Shown here piece by piece: positions 60,986 to 64,000 of a stretch of 64,000 bases of DNA. The translations under genes were made by a program, and so were the position numbers. The DNA is from Eshraghiella sp045129695 (lineage in GTDB: Bacteria > Bacillota > Clostridia > Lachnospirales > Lachnospiraceae): assembly GCA_045129695.1 (NCBI GenBank), contig JBGVJZ010000013.1, positions 1-64,000 on the forward strand, written 5' to 3'. Position 1 is the first letter of the stretch. Every line of letters starts with the position of its first letter. The notes under the pieces are model-generated. The model did no database searches and was not told the DNA's origin. It saw only the letters and a program-made list of their open reading frames with translations.

Positions 60986-61687
60986 TTATTCTCCATTCTG
61001 TTCTATATAAGCACGAAACCGCTCCAAATCCGACATTGTTGTTATTTTAAAATTAGCCTCATCCCCCGGAATCATCTCAATATCCATTCCTGCCATAATT
61101 GCAGGCTCCGTCGAGCCGTTAATATTATAAATCTTATCCGGCAACAACTTCTTATTGGCTTCAATATATTTGCCCAGTACAAAAACCTCCGGTGCCTGTC
61201 CCGCATAAATCCTGCTTCTGTCCAAAAGCTTACTAACGCTCGTTCCGTCATCACTCAAATACACCGTATCCTTCATTGGCAACACAGGAAGCACTCCGTC
61301 ATGTCCATTAGCAGCCTTAAAGCAATCTGAAACCATCGTCATCGTTAACATTGGTCTTGCAGCATCATGGATAAGTACATAATCATCATTCCCCGCATAT
61401 ATGGCAATATCATTTAATCCATTAAAAATTGAGAGCTGTCTGTTAGCTCCCGGTATTGAGAATCCTCTGAACTTATTATGTAAATCATATTTTGCAAGGC
61501 ATTTTTTTATTAAATCATGCCATTGCGTATCTGCCACAATCTGAACAGCATCTATCTGACTATGTCCTGATAATAATTCAATACAATATGATATTATCGT
61601 TCTGTTATGTACTTCTATATATTGTTTCGGCATATCAAGTCCCATACGTGTACCTGTTCCGCCGGATAGAATTAATGCAATGTTCAT
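60986..61687 (-). CDS. TarI/IspD-family cytidylyltransferase
   Basis: 233 residues. The CTP-binding loop is LILSGGTGTRMG with Lys in MPKQY; the metal/phosphate part is VLIHDAARPM, followed by DTVY. The IspD/TarI fold couples CTP to a sugar or polyol phosphate. Its context beside a polyol dehydrogenase and epimerase, rather than the MEP pathway, favours a CDP-ribitol-type product for teichoic acid or capsule. The ATG at 61687 is preferred for ribosome-site spacing. Confidence 0.88.
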   Translation of the reverse strand: MNIALILSGGTGTRMGLDMPKQYIEVHNRTIISYCIELLSGHSQIDAVQIVADTQWHDLIKKCLAKYDLHNKFRGFSIPGANRQLSIFNGLNDIAIYAGNDDYVLIHDAARPMLTMTMVSDCFKAANGHDGVLPVLPMKDTVYLSDDGTSVSKLLDRSRIYAGQAPEVFVLGKYIEANKKLLPDKIYNINGSTEPAIMAGMDIEMIPGDEANFKITTMSDLERFRAYIEQNGE

Positions 61688-61699
61688 AAGCATCGTCCC

Positions 61700-62362
61700 T
61701 TAAAATTTCAATTCACGAATATCTTTAATAATATCGCCGTAAGCTCTGCCTTTGCCAAACAAAAGAGTGGTTCCCAGTACAAACCCATCCATTCCTCTCG
61801 GAGCCCATTTTAATATCTTGTCTGCACCACAGGCACCATCCCAGAAGAGTTCAAAATCCATTTCTTCCCTTAATTCAAGCAGTCTTTTAATTTTATTACC
61901 CACATAAGGCAGATACATCTGTCCGGCGTTGCCCGGGTTAACCGACATTACAAGTACTCTTTTTACAATTCTAAGCATCTCCATAACAGTCTCAACACTT
62001 GTTCCCGGATTAATCGCAATACCAGGAATCATCCCGGCATCAATAATTCTCTGCAATGTCGTCGATGGGTGATATTCTGCTTCCGGATGAATGTATACAG
62101 TATCACCTTTTCTTAAATTCTTAAGAAAAATATCAATATGCGTGTTTGGATGTTCAATCATTAAATGTACGTCCAATGGTTTCTTGGTTGCTCCTGCTAT
62201 GTATCTCATGTCATTTAAAGACATAGCATAATTAGGCACATAACGTCCATCCATAATATCTATATGGAATGAATCAATTCCCGCCTCCTCCAATTCTCTT
62301 ACTTCGCGTTCCAGATTGCCATAATTGGCACACATCATGGAAGCTGTTAATTTGAAATCCAT
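61700..62362 (-). CDS. Ribulose-phosphate 3-epimerase family protein
   Basis: 220 residues forming a TIM barrel: SMMCANYGNLEREV, FHIDIMDGRYVPN (metal His and Asp), DVHLMIEHP (metal His), VMSVNPGNAGQMYLP and FELFWDGACG with the final catalytic Asp. It differs from core Rpe in having NPGNAGQ for NPGFGGQ and DGAC for DGG(I/V). It is the first gene of the operon and probably makes the pentulose phosphate used by the dehydrogenase, or an altered substrate. GGAGAT precedes the ATG. Confidence 0.85.
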   Translation of the reverse strand: MDFKLTASMMCANYGNLEREVRELEEAGIDSFHIDIMDGRYVPNYAMSLNDMRYIAGATKKPLDVHLMIEHPNTHIDIFLKNLRKGDTVYIHPEAEYHPSTTLQRIIDAGMIPGIAINPGTSVETVMEMLRIVKRVLVMSVNPGNAGQMYLPYVGNKIKRLLELREEMDFELFWDGACGADKILKWAPRGMDGFVLGTTLLFGKGRAYGDIIKDIRELKF

Positions 62363-62429
62363 ATTTTTATCTCCGTTTGTATATTTATTATATATTAATG
62401 TAATTAAGCATCGTTCCTTAAATCATGTG

Positions 62430-63335
62430 TTAGTTATTAGTTACTCTGGCTGTTGCCTCCTCTGACGTAAGTGTGTACTCATCCATCAGCAGTTTAATGA
62501 TATAGTCGTCCGAACAGCCTTGATTACGGGAGATTTTAATTATCTTAACTATGGCGTTTTCACGCTCCTCATTACAGCCTTTATTATACCCTGTATCGTG
62601 GCCTTCGCTATATCCGGCACTATGACCTTCTTCATAGCTGTCCCTTTTCTCATACTTAATCATTTCACCGAGTGTCATAAAGCGTTCACCTGCTTCCTTA
62701 TCCCCTTTAATGCTATTTACAACTGACTGCAATTTCCTAAGCTCATTATCTACCGCATTCGCCTCAGTACTTTCTGCAAAATACTGTAATAATGCTTCAA
62801 GCTCTTTCCAGCCGCCAATTGCACCATTTGTATACAGTATAACTCGTGTTACACCTTCATTATACTCCAACTCGGGGTTTTCTACCACCATATTTTTGAT
62901 AGTATATATCATTCTGTTATCTCCGAAGGGGTCGTATGGGAGTATCCATATCGAAAAGTAATCGGGAAGATTTTCGTACTCTTCTCCTGTTTTTAGAAAT
63001 TTGGAATCTGTTAGGGATAAATAATAGCGGCTTCTTCTTGCAAGAAACTTTTCATAATAGACATTGGGCTCAATATCGTATATTCGTACTGTTTTCTCAT
63101 TTTCCTTCTCGGTCACCTGCAGATCCAGACGAATACCTCTATTTCCAATGGATATGCCATGGTATTGCTTCTCTGCCTCTACGTGAATATTTTCAACATT
63201 CCAGCCGAGGACACGATTGATTATTATACATGCAATCAGTTTTGCATTTTCGGGATTTTCTGTTGCTTCACTGAACAAGAATGAATCCAACAGATTTAGA
63301 TCTTTGATTGTTTTTCTATTAGATTTATCAGACAT
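62430..63335 (-). CDS. Rpn-family PD-(D/E)XK nuclease/transposase-like protein
   Basis: 301 residues. The N-terminal 200 residues fit the Rpn/transposase_31-like family: LNLLDSFLFSEATENPE at the start, GIRLDLQVTE near 85 and YDIEPN near 106 (the D...E catalytic pair with Gln in place of the usual lysine-like position). The C-terminal part has a Gly-Tyr-His repeat (YEEGHSAGYSEGHDTGYNKG) and a helical end. These proteins make recombination-promoting DNA breaks, and their genes move. Translation initiates inside a 13-bp inverted repeat. Confidence 0.85.
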   Translation of the reverse strand: MSDKSNRKTIKDLNLLDSFLFSEATENPENAKLIACIIINRVLGWNVENIHVEAEKQYHGISIGNRGIRLDLQVTEKENEKTVRIYDIEPNVYYEKFLARRSRYYLSLTDSKFLKTGEEYENLPDYFSIWILPYDPFGDNRMIYTIKNMVVENPELEYNEGVTRVILYTNGAIGGWKELEALLQYFAESTEANAVDNELRKLQSVVNSIKGDKEAGERFMTLGEMIKYEKRDSYEEGHSAGYSEGHDTGYNKGCNEERENAIVKIIKISRNQGCSDDYIIKLLMDEYTLTSEEATARVTNN

Positions 63336-63374
63336 AAGATGTTCCTTTCCCGGGAACGATGCTTATGTCTGATA
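63326..63374 (-). promoter_or_regulatory. Inverted repeat that covers the Rpn start codon
   Basis: TATCAGACATAAG and CTTATGTCTGATA are perfect 13-bp arms at 63326-63338 and 63362-63374. The start ATG (63333-63335, minus) is in one arm and the AAAGGAA site lies in the loop next to it. If transcribed from upstream, the mRNA would fold over its own start. Confidence 0.75.
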
Positions 63375-63430
63375 TATTAAAACCGATATTTAGTATTGTC
63401 AAGGTGAATAACGGATTAAAAGTATTCTGA

Positions 63431-64000
63431 TTAAATCCCAAGTACATCAATAATTCTTTGACAATTATTACCGTCCATATATCGAAGCATACCCGTTCTA
63501 AGGTGCTCACGCTTCTCAGACGTTGAATCCAAGCCCTTTGAAATTTCTTCAACAAAACCATAGAAATCATCAAAAGAATATATATCTTTTCCGGGCATAT
63601 TTCCCACGATATCTTCAAATATAAAGCCTCGCTTTATTTCGTACTTCTCAACGTCCTCCAACACAAATGCCATTGGTCGATTCAAAGCCAGAAAATCTAC
63701 TGCAACGGAAGAATAATCACTAATAAGTGCATCTGCTTTTCCTAACATATGATTAATATGAATTCCCAATTCATCCAACCTTGAATTATCCAGAAAAACA
63801 ATATTAGATAAAGATTCCTGCTTTATACATTCTCTTTTCTGGAATGGATGTAGCTTGATTATCATCATAACATTATTATCAGACAGAAAATTATTTAATT
63901 TCTCCATTTTAGCTTGGTTATCAACAACAGGAAGCCCTGTTTCACCATCTATTGCATAACCATTATTCTGATTAAGAATGTCTGCACCTTGTCTGAATGT
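63431..64000 (-). CDS. CDP-glycerol/ribitol phosphotransferase-type polymerase, C-terminal part
   Basis: The frame is open to the window edge and reads TFRQGADI at its visible start. It has MMIIKLHPFQ, then ADALISDYSSVAVDFLALNRP, the donor-binding signature of TagF/TagB-like CDP-glycerol glycerophosphotransferases, and ends with GNNCQRIID. Such enzymes polymerise polyol phosphate chains of teichoic acid or capsule. The three-gene CDP-polyol operon downstream could supply its donor. About 190 residues of the C-terminal domain are seen. Confidence 0.88.
   Translation of the reverse strand, partial: TFRQGADILNQNNGYAIDGETGLPVVDNQAKMEKLNNFLSDNNVMMIIKLHPFQKRECIKQESLSNIVFLDNSRLDELGIHINHMLGKADALISDYSSVAVDFLALNRPMAFVLEDVEKYEIKRGFIFEDIVGNMPGKDIYSFDDFYGFVEEISKGLDSTSEKREHLRTGMLRYMDGNNCQRIIDVLGI

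Noticed and set aside
1..64000. tRNA or rRNA genes
   Set aside because: I scanned for T-loop and acceptor patterns by eye and found none convincing; a covariance search would be decisive.

Overview
The window looks like the chromosome of a low-GC anaerobic Firmicute, most likely a Lachnospiraceae-type member of the Clostridia. The basis is AT-rich DNA with strong AGGAGG ribosome binding sites, a pyrophosphate-dependent phosphofructokinase, a TrkA/TrkH pair, HD-GYP and GGDEF signalling proteins, SHIRT-like surface repeats, TnpV/TnpW-type accessory proteins beside a large serine recombinase, and a teichoic-acid-like CDP-polyol locus. This is inference from gene content; no rRNA or tRNA was seen.

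Positions 1 to about 20,000 are an integrative and mobilizable element, cut by the left edge of the window. A large serine recombinase (partial) with a TnpW-like protein lies at the left. A MOBP-type relaxase, MobC, an oriT-like cluster of hairpins, a ParM/ParR partition pair with four 18-bp parC-like repeats, a TnpV-like protein and a small membrane protein lie at the right. Between them is cargo: a minus-strand gene train (XRE controller, unknown protein, SNF2 helicase, MORC/MutL-like GHKL ATPase, HNH nuclease, 5-methylcytosine methyltransferase, DUF3883 nuclease-like protein, Vsr) that reads as a multi-component restriction-modification system. The train ends in an Abi_C-like and a RES-domain gene, a possible toxin-antitoxin pair. 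Two candidate structured RNAs (about 1,480-1,950 on the minus strand and 3,110-3,205 on the plus strand) flank this cargo.

Positions 20,000-29,400 are a decaying accessory zone. A helicase gene breaks off at its Walker A motif near 20,035, possibly the element insertion point. Genes or fragments for MazG, ArsC/Spx, DUF4186, pyridoxamine oxidase, DUF1963 and NUDIX proteins are truncated, internally deleted or interrupted. A 5' fragment of the element's AbiEi-type gene is duplicated here. A large UvrD-type helicase with zinc ribbons, UPF0178 and PAS-domain proteins, and an internally duplicated protein are intact.

Positions 29,500-64,000 are core-like chromosome: ferritin-like protein, GH13 amylase, a TPR/GAF/GGDEF protein, an HD-GYP response regulator, an ABC exporter, an ECF sigma/anti-sigma/serpin operon, PPi-phosphofructokinase, a three-gene secreted/membrane cluster, an HMA/P-type ATPase/ArsR metal operon, methionine aminopeptidase, a lipoprotein, a 1,664-residue VWA/SpaA/SHIRT-like surface protein, trkA-trkH, and an epimerase/cytidylyltransferase/polyol dehydrogenase operon next to a partial CDP-glycerol-type polymerase. 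The most testable regulatory finding is an identical bipartite promoter (GTGAGAGTTTTT, 11-base spacer, CGAATAA) upstream of both the ECF sigma operon and the lipoprotein gene 9 kb away, which suggests a small stress regulon.
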